The notes: a model not told the origin generated them from the sequence alone. A stretch of DNA of 64,000 bases from Nostoc paludosum FACHB-159 (GCF_014698835.1 NZ_JACJTU010000038.1:1-64000); one strand, 5' to 3'. Shown: positions 42,550 through 51,667, numbered from the stretch's first letter. Program-made: numbers and translations.

Positions 42550-42922
42550 AGCTAATATTTCTCAACAAAGCTTGTTAGTTGAGAATATAACAAATCTTGG
42601 GAGCAATTTGCAACAATCATTGCTTATTGAGAATCTTTACTAAAGGCTCAAGAAAAATTCATCAAAAATTTATGAATAATCAGCTCGCAATCGATCCCCA
42701 CCTTCAATATATTCTGAGCAAAGGTCTGGGGAAACTGCTGTAAGCTCAGATGCAAATAATTAGCTATAAGCTTGTGATAAGTTTTGTGTCTGTAGCTCGA
42801 ATACAGTTCTTTGTTGCTAGTCACTTGTGAGGCAAAGTTTTCAAATAACAAGACACAAAGTCTGAGCGCGGCAAGCCGAGTTCAGACTTTGTGAAACAGG
42901 ACTAATGATAAATGATCGTTAA
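42550..42922. other. Region between sigC and furA
   Basis: A 373-bp gap. The furA-proximal 100 bp hold the putative promoter described separately. A 67-codon minus-strand frame at 42648-42851 shows no family feature and is probably chance. GACTTTGTG / CACAAAGTC inverted repeats near 42853-42893 form a hairpin just after the sigC stop and may end the sigC transcript. Confidence 0.45.
42584..42633 (-). promoter_or_regulatory. Putative furA promoter with A/T-rich iron-box-like sequence
   Basis: On the minus strand, TTGCAA (42608-42613) and TATATT (42584-42589) are 18 bp apart, a plausible -35/-10 pair 35 bp before the furA ATG. Just upstream, 42613-42633 reads TTCTCAATAAGCAATGATTG on that strand, loosely like a Fur box. 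FurA is known to regulate its own gene in Anabaena. The match is by eye only. Confidence 0.4.
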
Positions 42923-44173
42923 CTAACTTAGAGACTCCAAATAATCGCGGATGAGATTGCGGCGCTTGGGTTGGCGTAGCTTTTGCAAAGCCTTGGATTC
43001 AATTTGTCTTACTCGTTCCCGTGACAAATCGAGAGCGCGTCCAATTTCTGCTAAAGAGTAAGGATGACCATCTGCCAAACCAAATCGCATCAAAATTACG
43101 TCGCGTTCGCGGCTAGTCAAATCTGACAGAAGATGATGCAAGTCTTTTTGTAAAGATTCTCGCATTAACATCTCTTCTGGAGTTACATTGTCAGTTTCGA
43201 GTAATTCTCCTAACTCAGTATCTTTATCCTTTCCTACCTTGGTTTCCAAAGACACGGAGCGAGGAACCCGCAACAAAACCTCACGTACTTGTGTAGGTGT
43301 CATTTCTAACTCAGTTGCTAGATCCTCTAGAGTCGGGGTGCGACCTTTTTCTTGAGCAATCTTGCGTTGGGCTTTTTTGATTTTGTTTAACTTTTCTGTA
43401 ATATGAACAGGTAGGCGGATTGTGCGACTAGAAGTAGCGATCGCCCGTGTAATTCCCTGACGAATCCACCAGTAAGCATAGGTACTGAAGCGATAACCCT
43501 TAGTTGGGTCAAATTTTTCTACAGCTCTTTCTAGACCTAAAGTACCTTCTTGGACTAAATCCAACAATTCCAAACCACGATTTTGATACTTCTTAGCAAC
43601 AGACACAACCAGGCGAAGATTAGCCTTAATCATGTGTTCCTTTGCTTGGAGTCCTTGGGACTGGATTTGTTCCAATTCTTCTACTGTCAACTTGGCAATT
43701 TCAGCCCAGCGACGTTTGCCCTCTGCCAAAATCGGTCTGAGATCCGATACCATGACACCAGCAGTGGCAGCCCACCTTTCCAAAGACGGTCGATGTCCTA
43801 GTTCTGAAGTCAGACGCTCTTGAACTTCAATTAACTTCTGATAAGGTGAAATTACCTCATCTCCTTGCTTTGCTGCATTAGCAAGCACTATCCGCATCCG
43901 CAAGTAGCGCTGAACTTTTTGAGCTTCTGAAACCTCTTCATCCCGCCCTAACAACCTAACCCGACCAATTTCCTGAAGATATAGACGTACAAGATCTGTA
44001 CTACGGCGGTTGGCGTTAGCAGCAAAGTTAGCATGGTCTACAGAAGCCATTTCTAACTCTTGTAGATCGTCTACCGATAGCTCACTCTCATCAACCGTGA
44101 GATCCGAGTCCAAAACCTGGCGGGACTTTTGGGTATTGTAGGCGGCATCTGCATAAAAAGATGTTGCTGGCAT
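42923..44173 (-). CDS. sigC: Group 2 RNA polymerase sigma factor SigC
   Basis: A 416-residue sigma-70 family protein. Region 1.2 (STDLVRLYLQEIGRVRLLGRDEE, about 60-85), region 2 (LRLVVSVAKKYQNRGLELLDLVQEGTLGLERAVEKFDPTKGYRFSTYAYWWIRQ, about 185-240), region 3 and region 4 (LTSRERDVILMRFGL ... LDLSRERVRQIESKALQKLR, about 350-400) are all complete. The short acidic N-terminus without a long 1.1 region marks it as group 2, and its place next to furA matches sigC of Anabaena. The ATG at 44173 is used; the frame extends to a TTG at 44185. It adjusts promoter choice under nutrient or stress conditions. Confidence 0.9.
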   Translation of the reverse strand: MPATSFYADAAYNTQKSRQVLDSDLTVDESELSVDDLQELEMASVDHANFAANANRRSTDLVRLYLQEIGRVRLLGRDEEVSEAQKVQRYLRMRIVLANAAKQGDEVISPYQKLIEVQERLTSELGHRPSLERWAATAGVMVSDLRPILAEGKRRWAEIAKLTVEELEQIQSQGLQAKEHMIKANLRLVVSVAKKYQNRGLELLDLVQEGTLGLERAVEKFDPTKGYRFSTYAYWWIRQGITRAIATSSRTIRLPVHITEKLNKIKKAQRKIAQEKGRTPTLEDLATELEMTPTQVREVLLRVPRSVSLETKVGKDKDTELGELLETDNVTPEEMLMRESLQKDLHHLLSDLTSRERDVILMRFGLADGHPYSLAEIGRALDLSRERVRQIESKALQKLRQPKRRNLIRDYLESLS

Positions 44174-44751
44174 AAAGCGTCTCAATGGCTCCAGGTAACA
44201 ATAGATTAGGGTCAGCTTAAGATTACGGTCAGCTATTCAACTGTTGCTATTGTTCCCGTGATTTGCGATGAACTAACACGGTAGAGAATTCCATTACAAT
44301 TAATTTTTTGAGAAAATTAGGGTAATGGTTTTATTGAATACAGTATTACTGAACTTAATCGACTGCTAAGCTTCTGATTGAACCAATAGCTATTCAAATC
44401 CGCAGCTAGGCTTTCAAGATCTAAACTACTTAGTTAAGATTTCAAATTTGATGGTTTTTGATAGTTACTTTTGTAACACTGTATAAACATAATTCAGTGA
44501 ATATCTTGTTTATATTTGTCATAGTCACATTTACATGGCTACCAAAGTAATATCCTGACGATTTAGCAATTTTTTCTCAGGATTATTTGGGAATAAGTTT
44601 AACTAATAGATTGGGGAGAACTGATTAGTGTGGGAAGAAGATGCAGGGAGAAAGAAACGCTCTGACGCGGAGAGTGTTTGCTATCGATTCCCCGTGTCCC
44701 CGTATCTTTGCGCCTCCGTGTCCTTTTTCCCTATGTCGCCGTATCTGCCTG
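44174..44751. other. Intergenic region upstream of sigC with repeat debris at its far end
   Basis: A 578-bp gap. The part near sigC is A/T-rich and should contain its promoter; I could not single one out. From 44636 a degraded fold-back element appears: GAGAAAGAAACGCTCTGACGCGGAGAG on the left (in two blocks) and CCCCGTGTCCCCGTATC, CTCCGTGTCC and CCCTATGTCGCCGTATC on the right, reaching to the gpsA stop. No gene seen. Confidence 0.5.
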
Positions 44752-45699
44752 CTAGTAGTTATACTCAGGTTTGATATCTCGCAGCATCAGTTCATCAAGT
44801 GCTTGTCGGGCTGTGATATCACCCTGAAGTAAGCGGTAAACTTGCTCGGTAATTGGCACAGCAATGTTTTGTTGCTTGGCTCGTTGTATCAAAACCCGAC
44901 AAGTGTTAACTCCTTCAGCGGTTCCTTGTAAATTTGCCAGAATTTCTGTGAGTGTCTTACCGCCAGCTAGCTGATAGCCGACTTGGTAATTGCGACTTAA
45001 GGGACTGTTGCAGGTTGCTAACAAATCTCCTAGACCGGATAAACCATAAAATGTTTCCGTCTTTGCGCCCCAGTCGTTACCGACGCGAATTATTTCTGTA
45101 AGTCCACGGGTGACTAAAGCAGCTTTGGCATTAGTTCCCAGTTGTAAACCATCGCACACACCAGCAGCGATCGCAATAACATTTTTTAGAGTTCCCCCTA
45201 GTTCTACACCAAGGGGATCGGGATTGGTATATACCCGGAAACGATGTGAAGAAAATACTAACTGCACTACTTCAGCAGCCTTGGGAATATTACTCGCTAC
45301 CACCGTTGCTGCTGGTAATTCTTGTTCAATTTCTTTAGATAAATTCGGCCCTGACAGAACAACTACTGCATGGTTAGGGAATATTGTTTGCCAAATTTGC
45401 GATGGCGTACAGGTGGTTTGAGGATCTAACCCTTTGGTTGCTGTGATGAAAATTGTCTCTGGAGAAAGGGGGAAAGAGTGGACTTGGTAAGCAACATCTC
45501 TGACGCCTGTCATAGAGATAGCCGACAAGACTATTTGGACATCTTTGAGTACTGCTTCGAGAGTTTGAGAACTGTGACGCGACCAAAGACGCACCTCATG
45601 GCCGTTCGCAGCTGCTAGATTTGCCAGCGCCCTACCCCAAGCACCTGCACCCAGAATTGCAAGGGAGAATTTTGAGTTGGAGTACATCTGCTCACTCAT
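44752..45699 (-). CDS. gpsA: Glycerol-3-phosphate dehydrogenase [NAD(P)+]
   Basis: A 315-residue enzyme that reduces dihydroxyacetone phosphate to sn-glycerol 3-phosphate for phospholipid and glycolipid synthesis. The NAD-binding motif G17-AG19-AWG22 lies near the N-terminus; GPNLSKEI (about 115), LGGTLKNVIAIAAGVCDGL with the catalytic lysine (about 180) and GLSGLGDLLATCNSPLSRN (about 220) are typical. Complete length for cyanobacteria. It shares the strand with lipA, whose stop is far upstream of it in the order lipA then gpsA, with a heptamer array between them. Confidence 0.93.
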   Translation of the reverse strand: MSEQMYSNSKFSLAILGAGAWGRALANLAAANGHEVRLWSRHSSQTLEAVLKDVQIVLSAISMTGVRDVAYQVHSFPLSPETIFITATKGLDPQTTCTPSQIWQTIFPNHAVVVLSGPNLSKEIEQELPAATVVASNIPKAAEVVQLVFSSHRFRVYTNPDPLGVELGGTLKNVIAIAAGVCDGLQLGTNAKAALVTRGLTEIIRVGNDWGAKTETFYGLSGLGDLLATCNSPLSRNYQVGYQLAGGKTLTEILANLQGTAEGVNTCRVLIQRAKQQNIAVPITEQVYRLLQGDITARQALDELMLRDIKPEYNY

Positions 45700-45709
45700 A
45701 ACTTTTAAT

Positions 45710-45762
45710 TCCTAACTCCCAACTCCCAACTCCCAACTCCCAACTCCTAACTCCTAACTTTT
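45710..45762. repeat. Heptamer array AACTCCC/AACTCCT between lipA and gpsA
   Basis: Seven tandem units of AACTCCC or AACTCCT. The array runs into the 3' end of lipA: the final codons of lipA (KVRS and the TAG stop) are read from array units. A matching G-rich arm is absent, so this is a one-armed array. Confidence 0.8.
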
Positions 45763-46631
45763 GAGCGCGGATAACGTTCCATTAATTCCCTGACTTGTTC
45801 TGCATGATATGAGCTTCTTGTCAATGGTGAAGAAACAACTTGTAAAAATCCTATTTCTTCGCCGAATGCCTTCCAAGCAGCAAATTGTTCTGGGTGGATA
45901 AATTCATCTACTTTCAGGTGTTTTTGGCTGGGTTGGAGGTATTGCCCAATTGTTAAAATGTCGCAATCTACAGTTCGTAAGTCTTGCATTACTTTGCGAA
46001 TTTCGGCGTCAGTTTCACCGAGTCCAACCATGATACCGGATTTAGTGTAGGTGCTCTTAGAAAGTTGGCGAGTTCGCTGCAATAATTCTAATGTGCGATC
46101 GTAGTTCCCTTGGGGACGTACCCGACGATACAAGCGTGGGACGGTTTCCGTATTATGGTTTAACACCTCTGGCTCAGCTTGGAGAATCAACTCTAAAGCA
46201 TCCCAATTACCACACAAGTCAGGAATCAGTACTTCAATTGTAGTGTTGGGTGATATGGTACGAACTGCATTAATACACCCCACAAATTGAGATGCACCGC
46301 CATCTGGCAAATCATCTCGGTTTACAGAAGTGATTACCACATGATTAAGTTTCATGCGGCGAACAGCTTCCGCTAGTCGTGCAGGTTCGGTGGGGTCTAG
46401 TGCTTTGGGTTTTTTTTCAAAATCGATATCGCAGTAGGGACAAGCACGCGTACAAGCCGGCCCCATAATCAAAAACGTGGCAGTACCAGCGTTGAAGCAT
46501 TCACCAATATTCGGACAGGACGCTTCCTCGCAAACTGTATTGAGGGCTAAATCCCGCAAAATGTCTTTAACGTTACCGATGCGCTCACGCCCAGGTGCTT
46601 TCACCCGCAACCAGTCTGGTTTTACAGTCAC
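45747..46631 (-). CDS. lipA: Lipoyl synthase LipA
   Basis: A 294-residue radical SAM enzyme that inserts two sulfur atoms into the octanoyl group bound to lipoyl domains. The auxiliary cluster cysteines C34, C39 and C45 ([12 protein letters not shown]), the radical SAM motif C60-x3-C64-x2-C67, and the terminal RSSYHAEQ serine segment are all present. The core is complete, but the last few residues and the stop come from the heptamer array. ATG at 46631. Upstream lie the tRNA genes on the opposite strand. Confidence 0.94.
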   Translation of the reverse strand: MTVKPDWLRVKAPGRERIGNVKDILRDLALNTVCEEASCPNIGECFNAGTATFLIMGPACTRACPYCDIDFEKKPKALDPTEPARLAEAVRRMKLNHVVITSVNRDDLPDGGASQFVGCINAVRTISPNTTIEVLIPDLCGNWDALELILQAEPEVLNHNTETVPRLYRRVRPQGNYDRTLELLQRTRQLSKSTYTKSGIMVGLGETDAEIRKVMQDLRTVDCDILTIGQYLQPSQKHLKVDEFIHPEQFAAWKAFGEEIGFLQVVSSPLTRSSYHAEQVRELMERYPRSKVRS

Positions 46632-46767
46632 AATCCGCTTTTACCACTAAAGTTATACAAATTTTATGGTAGCAAGCAAAGCCTTTGGTGAAGCGATCGT
46701 ATATAGATCTAATTTTGTCATTTGGCACAGCTTGTGATATTTTGGATTTATAATGCCATTTTTATGG

Positions 46768-46841
46768 CGGGATGTAGCGCAGCTTGGTAGCGCACTTCGT
46801 TCGGGACGAAGGGGCCGCTGGTTCGAATCCAGTCATCCCGA
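46768..46841 (+). tRNA. tRNA-Pro(CGG)
   Basis: Acceptor arms CGGGATG (46768-46774) and CATCCCG (46834-46840) pair fully, with discriminator A. The anticodon stem CTTCG/CGAAG holds loop TTCGGGA, giving anticodon CGG. The T arm has GGTTCGAATCC. CCA is not encoded. A TATAAT box at 46749-46754 is well placed as -10. Confidence 0.93.
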
Positions 46842-47019
46842 TTTGTACATTCGCATATTATATATAGCTATACAGATCTCTACATGCCTTAGTGAAGCTG
46901 AATTCAGGCGATCGCTTGATTAATTTGAATGCTATTATATCAAAGGGGATGTACTAGATATTTCCCTGATGTTAGAAGATTTGAACGTAAATAAATTTCA
47001 AATCTGTGAATAAATAACT

Positions 47020-47104
47020 GGAGAGGTGTCCGAGCGGTTCATGGTGACGCACTCGAAATGCGTTTTGGGGAAACTCAACGGGGGTTCGAATCCCCCCCTC
47101 TCCG
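47020..47104 (+). tRNA. tRNA-Ser(CGA)
   Basis: Acceptor arms GGAGAGG (47020-47026) and CCTCTCC (47097-47103) pair fully, discriminator G. The anticodon stem ACGCA/TGCGT holds loop CTCGAAA, giving anticodon CGA. The long variable arm (TTTGGGGAAACTCAA) is typical of class II serine tRNAs, and the T arm has GGTTCGAATCC. Confidence 0.94.
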
Positions 47105-47304
47105 TTAACAACATAGTCTTACAACTCATACTAAAAGTCAGAAGTTTCGGCTGTGACCTTCTAATTACTAGATGTATTGCACGCAAGTTAGAACGACAAT
47201 ACTTCAGTAATTACTTAGCTTGATATTTGCTAGGAAACACTAAAATATACATCGCGAACACAGATTTTTAGGATAAACTAATGCCATCGTGTGAGGAGTG
47301 AACG

Positions 47305-48477
47305 ATGGCTAATACAAGCTTAGGGCGAGCAGTTTCGTTCGCTTTTGTTGGTGTTTGTTTTTATCTGGGTATTGGTGCAGGAATCGTAATTCGGCTGGGG
47401 CAATCCCAGCGAACAAATGCTGCTACTACACCTGCTCAACCTGGTTTGTTACCATTGACCATACCTGAATCTACACAGCCAACATCAAAAAAACAAACCT
47501 TTGCAGGCACAATTACCATTAAAGCTGTTGGAGATATTATTCCTGGTACTAATTTTCCTAACTACAGATTACCCCGCTTTCGAGATCGACTGTTACCAAA
47601 ATCAGTGAGAACCCACTTGCAAGGATCTGATATCTTGTTTGGTAACTTTGAAAGTAGTTTAACTAATTATCCATACACTACTAAAGATATTAATCGAGAA
47701 CAAGTTTTTGCATTTCGCTCCCCACCTGCATATGCTCAGCTATTTGCTAAAGCTGGTTTTAATGTATTCAATATGGCGAATAACCATGCAATGGATTTTG
47801 GCTTGGTAGGGTTCAAAGATACAAAGAAGAATCTTGAGGCTGCGGGTATTGCTACATTAGGTCATAAAAACCAAATTCTCTATCTAAAAGCTAACAATAT
47901 ACCTGTAGGGATGATTGGTTTTTCTCCTTATGAAATGTATAATTCCATCCATAATTTAGCAGCAGCCGAAAAACTTGTAACAGAAGCCAAAAAGAATGCC
48001 AACATTGTAATAGTATCGATGCACGCTGGAGCCGAAGGAACCGAGGCATTACACGTTAAAAATCAGACAGAGTTTTTTTATGGAGAAAACCGAGGTAATT
48101 CAATCAATTTTGCCAGAAAAATGATTGATGCAGGAGCAGACTTAGTATTGGGGCACGGCCCTCACGTTCCGAGAGCGATGGAAATTTATAAGAATAAAAT
48201 CATAGCCTATTCTTTAGGAAATTTTTTGGGATATCGGACTTTATCTACAAATGCTCAAGCTGGTGACTCCCTAATTTTAGAAGTCAAACTCAATTCATCT
48301 GGAAATTTGGTATCAAGTAAAGTTATCCCTATTCGCATGGATAAGCAGGGAATTCCTCAAGTAGATCGGCATTTTACGACTGTGAAACTTTTGCGTTACT
48401 TGAATAATCAAGCTTTTCCTAAAAATCCGGTGAAGATTAATAACAAAGGGGAAATTGTTCTAAAAAATAAATTATAG
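47305..48477 (+). CDS. CapA family protein (PGA_cap, metallophosphatase-like fold)
   Basis: A 390-residue protein. An N-terminal membrane segment at about 8-27 (SFAFVGVCFYLGIGAGIVI) anchors it or serves as a signal. The CapA domain spans about 70-330: KAVGDIIPGTNFP, GNFESSLT, FNVFNMANNHAMDFG, VSMHAGAE, VLGHGPHVPRAMEIYKNKIIAYSLGNFLGY, which hold the metal-ligand-like residues. CapA proteins take part in poly-gamma-glutamate or exopolysaccharide pathways, but a lone copy outside a cap operon cannot be assigned a product. GAGGAG lies 6 nt before the ATG. Confidence 0.88.
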   Translation: MANTSLGRAVSFAFVGVCFYLGIGAGIVIRLGQSQRTNAATTPAQPGLLPLTIPESTQPTSKKQTFAGTITIKAVGDIIPGTNFPNYRLPRFRDRLLPKSVRTHLQGSDILFGNFESSLTNYPYTTKDINREQVFAFRSPPAYAQLFAKAGFNVFNMANNHAMDFGLVGFKDTKKNLEAAGIATLGHKNQILYLKANNIPVGMIGFSPYEMYNSIHNLAAAEKLVTEAKKNANIVIVSMHAGAEGTEALHVKNQTEFFYGENRGNSINFARKMIDAGADLVLGHGPHVPRAMEIYKNKIIAYSLGNFLGYRTLSTNAQAGDSLILEVKLNSSGNLVSSKVIPIRMDKQGIPQVDRHFTTVKLLRYLNNQAFPKNPVKINNKGEIVLKNKL

Positions 48478-48601
48478 CGATCGCCCTCGTATTCATAATA
48501 CGAAACCTAAAATTGCATTATTTTTTATCCCTGCAAAGGTTCAGCAGGCGAAGGAATATTTTATCTGTGATTTATTGTTGAGCTTTGAGTTAATTTAATG
48601 T

Positions 48602-49132
48602 TTACGAACTCAAATTGGCAGTGCCAAAAGTAGCATTAAACTTGCGACACCAAATAGCAACAGATTTATAGTCTGCTAAATTGATGTTTTGAGGAATGGA
48701 ATAAGCTTGAGCGCCACTATATTTTTGTAAAGGAGCAATAACGATATAGTCTCCTTTTTTTAAAGGATACGATGGTGGCTTAGTTGAATTGATGACGTTA
48801 TCTGAACGATGCAAAATTACTACCAAATCTGGCCCCATTTCAGAGGTTGTAAATGACTGGTCAAGCTCTAGAGATGATTTGCCGTCTTTGTTAGTAATAC
48901 GGACTGTTCCTTGAGTTGTATGTTCTCCAGAAACAAACGTCCCTGACTTGATAACAGCTGAATTTTGAGATTCTGCTGATTGGCCTAAAGGCTTGGTCTG
49001 AGTTGAAGATGCTGTAACAGATGTACTAACAGGCGCAGGAGTTTTATTAGGCTGTTTATTTGATACTTCTGTCGTACAGCTAGCTATGGCAAGAGAAAAC
49101 AAACTTACAATTAACAAATGTTTTATTTTCAT
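48602..49132 (-). CDS. DM13-domain lipoprotein
   Basis: A 176-residue predicted lipoprotein from the ATG at 49132 (a start five codons upstream is also open). The signal MKIKHLLIVSLFSLAIASC ends in a lipobox, so Cys-19 would be lipidated. A Pro/Ser/Thr linker follows, then a DM13 domain at about 65-172 (SGTFVSGEHTTQGTVRI ... LKKGDYIVIAPLQKYSGAQAYSIPQNINLADYKSVAIWCRKFNATFGTANL). DM13 domains are thought to bind heme or act in redox chemistry; the conserved Cys in IWCRKF is present. Likely on the periplasmic side. Confidence 0.88.
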   Translation of the reverse strand: MKIKHLLIVSLFSLAIASCTTEVSNKQPNKTPAPVSTSVTASSTQTKPLGQSAESQNSAVIKSGTFVSGEHTTQGTVRITNKDGKSSLELDQSFTTSEMGPDLVVILHRSDNVINSTKPPSYPLKKGDYIVIAPLQKYSGAQAYSIPQNINLADYKSVAIWCRKFNATFGTANLSS

Positions 49133-49645
49133 GGCTTCAATACACAATACATCAATCAGTAATATAGCTTTTGGTTTCAGCTTTAAATGTATTATTACTT
49201 AAATAATTATTTTAAAAATTATATAAATATAAGGAGTAATGTTTAGAAAGCTGATATTTTTTTGAGAAATTTCTTAGGAATTTATCAGCAAAATTTAAAT
49301 TATTAAAATGTGAGTAATTAGACGAAGCTTTGAGGTAGTGCTGGGGACTAGTAAATAAAATTACTATTTTCTAATACCCAGTACCCAATCTCTAACACCT
49401 AGATGGTGATGTTGATAGTCATCAATGGGATTTTTAAATGCGTAGGCGTAGCCGGCCGTAGACATCGCCACGATTAGCTGAATTTATAAATATCCGCTTT
49501 TATATTACGATGTTGCTACGCGTGGATTCATATCTTAAACCTCGCATTGGAGTTATAAATCATACATTGCCCATGCTGCTCCTCATTTCCCCCACTCGCT
49601 ACTCCCCAAAATTGCTAGAGTGAAGAAAGTTATGAGGACGCAAAT
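49133..49645. other. Intergenic region with a dispersed repeat
   Basis: About 510 bp. The first 200 bp are A/T-rich and hold the DM13 promoter. Heptamer debris (TGGGGACTAG ... TACCCAGTACCCAATC) is at 49342-49390 and a 29-bp palindromic repeat at 49440-49468. No gene seen. Confidence 0.5.
49440..49468. repeat. Dispersed 29-bp palindromic repeat, intergenic copy
   Basis: Reads GCGTAGGCGTAGCCGGCC then GTAGACATCGC, matching the copies in the broken ADP-ribosylglycohydrolase gene (21059, 21757) and at 30947. Confidence 0.7.
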
Positions 49646-51130
49646 ATGACTGACAAAAATCGTTCTCAATGGGACTTAGGCAGGTTTATCGAAACCCTGA
49701 CTTACTTTGAGGTAATTCCTTTCCTTAACTGGGTACAGCAATTAATCCAAGGCCGTCCTCAGGATGATCGAAATAGACCCAATGGAGGAAGAAATGTGGG
49801 TGTAATATTAGTAGCAGGTGCGACAGGTGGTGTAGGTAAGCGAGTGGTAAAGCGATCGCTCGAACGCGGTTATAAAGTTCGCGCATTGGTGAGAGATATT
49901 GACAAAGCACGGTCAATTCTTGGTAATGATGTTGACTTAGTAGTTGCAGATATCACCAAACCAGAAACTTTAACTCCTGTAGTTATGGCTAATATTGAAG
50001 CTGTAATTTGTTGCACGGCAGTGCGCGTACAACCAGTAGAGGGAGACACAGCAGATAGAGAAAAATACTACCAAGGTGTTAAGTTTTACCAGCCAGAAAT
50101 TGTTGGTGACACTCCAGAAAATGTCGAATATCAAGGTGTCAAAAACTTAGTGCAAGCAGCAGCAAAATATTTGCCCCAAGCAAACGAACAACTAATATTT
50201 GATTTTACAAAACCATCAGCAGAATTAAAAGATGTTTGGGGAGCGCTGGATGATGTCGTGATGGGTGGCGTGAGTGCTAGTAATATCCAATTAGTGGAAA
50301 ATACAGCTTTGTTTGCTGGCAATGTTTCCACTGCGAACTCTGGCGGATTTGCTTCTGTGAGAACTAAGAATTTCGCTCCACCATTTAATTTATCTGGTTA
50401 TGAAGGTGTGAAATTGCGCGTCAAAGGTGACGGTCAGCGTTATAAAATCTTTCTCCGAACAGATACAAAATGGGATGGCATTGGCTATAGCTATTCTTTC
50501 GATACTGTAGCTAATACCTGGGTTGATATTCACGTTCCCTTTAAAGATTTGGTTCCTGTATTTCGGGCAAAAGTTGTCAAAGATGCACCGCCAATTGAAC
50601 AAAGTAGAATTTGTTCATTCCAACTGATGTTGAGCAAATTTGAATATGACGGCGCTTTAAATCCTAAATTTTCTCCAGGTGGTTTTGCTTTCCAGTTAGA
50701 ATCAATTAAAGCTTACGGCGGCGAAAAATTTCCCCAGTTTATCCTTGTCAGTTCAGCAGGCGTAACTCGTCCTGGGCGTCCTGGCATTAATTTAGATGAA
50801 GAACCCCCAGCAGTGAGATTAAATGACCAATTGGGAGGAATTTTAACTTGGAAACTCAAAGGAGAAGATAGTTTAAGAACAAGTGGAATTCCTTATACAA
50901 TTATTCGACCTTGTGCCTTAACTGAGGAAGCAGGGGGTAAGGAATTAATATTTGAGCAAGGCGATAATATTAAAGGCAAAATTAGCCGTGAAGATGTCGC
51001 AGAACTTTGCGTGCAAGTACTAAAAATAGCAAAGGCATGTAATGTCACGTTTGAGGTGAAAGAGGGAAATAATACTGTTAACTCTATCGATTGGCAGAGG
51101 TTATTTTCTAATTTAGAACAGGATAAATAA
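49646..51130 (+). CDS. Atypical SDR protein with inserted CIA30 domain
   Basis: A 494-residue protein. An NAD(P)-binding Rossmann half (about 50-135) carries the glycine motif G58-AT-G61-GV-G64. A CIA30 domain (complex I intermediate-associated protein 30, about 180-355: LDDVVMGGVSASNIQ, GYEGVKLRVKGDGQRYKIFLRTD, FQLMLSKFEYDG) is inserted, after which the SDR fold resumes (FILVSSAGVTRPGRPG, YTIIRPCALTEE) to the end. Similar proteins occur in cyanobacteria and plastids; a role in assembly of NDH-1 or photosynthetic complexes is plausible but unproven. GAGGA lies about 9 nt before the ATG. Confidence 0.88.
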   Translation: MTDKNRSQWDLGRFIETLTYFEVIPFLNWVQQLIQGRPQDDRNRPNGGRNVGVILVAGATGGVGKRVVKRSLERGYKVRALVRDIDKARSILGNDVDLVVADITKPETLTPVVMANIEAVICCTAVRVQPVEGDTADREKYYQGVKFYQPEIVGDTPENVEYQGVKNLVQAAAKYLPQANEQLIFDFTKPSAELKDVWGALDDVVMGGVSASNIQLVENTALFAGNVSTANSGGFASVRTKNFAPPFNLSGYEGVKLRVKGDGQRYKIFLRTDTKWDGIGYSYSFDTVANTWVDIHVPFKDLVPVFRAKVVKDAPPIEQSRICSFQLMLSKFEYDGALNPKFSPGGFAFQLESIKAYGGEKFPQFILVSSAGVTRPGRPGINLDEEPPAVRLNDQLGGILTWKLKGEDSLRTSGIPYTIIRPCALTEEAGGKELIFEQGDNIKGKISREDVAELCVQVLKIAKACNVTFEVKEGNNTVNSIDWQRLFSNLEQDK

Positions 51131-51135
51131 CAAGT

Positions 51136-51292
51136 CGGAATTCAGAATTCAGGAGTCATAAGTCAGAATTCAGTAATTTTTATAATCTGGGTAATGCTGA
51201 GTGTTTGCTCAAAGCCTGAGTACTCTATCGGAACCCCTGAGTTTAGGCATGAGCATATTCTGAATTCCGAATTCTGAATTCTGAATTCTCAG
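51136..51292. repeat. Fold-back GAATTCA/TGAATTC repeat element
   Basis: The left arm repeats GAATTCAGAATTCAGGAGTC (51138-51175, in two blocks) and the right arm repeats TTCTGAATTC four times (51259-51288), enclosing about 85 bp. Arms are complementary. Related GAATTC units occur before cobN, in cobN element 3 and at the domain junction near 62225. Confidence 0.75.
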
Positions 51293-51319
51293 TTATGAAG
51301 AACAGTGCAAGATATTAAT

Positions 51320-51667
51320 ATGAATAAAATCAAGCTGCTAATACTTGCTGGTATTTTAGGAGTAATTATCTGGGGTGGGTTATTTTCAAACACTGCTTCA
51401 TCGCAGCAAATAGAGTCGCGTCTAAACAACTTGGAAGCGGACTTTAATCGTGTTGAGTCGCGGTTAAACCAGCTAGAATCTCAAATAAATCGAGGTGGGC
51501 GATCGCCATCCCCAAGAACAACACTTACTCCACGACAATCAACAGGTTCCAGACAGAATTTATCACGGCAAGATCCTATGTTCGATCGCCTTGCAACTTT
51601 AGTAATTGAATTGAAACAACAAGTCAATAAACTAGAGGAGCGAGTGTCTAAAATAGAATCACGCTAA
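51320..51667 (+). CDS. Small exported or membrane-anchored coiled-coil protein
   Basis: A 115-residue protein from the ATG at 51320 (GTG at 51305 possible). An N-terminal hydrophobic stretch (about 4-21, KLLILAGILGVIIWGGLF) is a signal or anchor. Two heptad-rich stretches follow, about 30-55 (IESRLNNLEADFNRVESRLNQLE) and 92-114 (LVIELKQQVNKLEERVSKIES), separated by a Pro/Ser/Arg-rich linker. Unknown function; it may tether or trimerise in the periplasm. Confidence 0.65.
   Translation: MNKIKLLILAGILGVIIWGGLFSNTASSQQIESRLNNLEADFNRVESRLNQLESQINRGGRSPSPRTTLTPRQSTGSRQNLSRQDPMFDRLATLVIELKQQVNKLEERVSKIESR

Noticed and set aside
42648-42851. 67-codon minus-strand frame between sigC and furA
   Set aside because: No start signal or recognisable feature; likely chance.
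46998-47223. Open frames on both strands over the tRNA-Ser gene
   Set aside because: They are shadows of the tRNA sequence.
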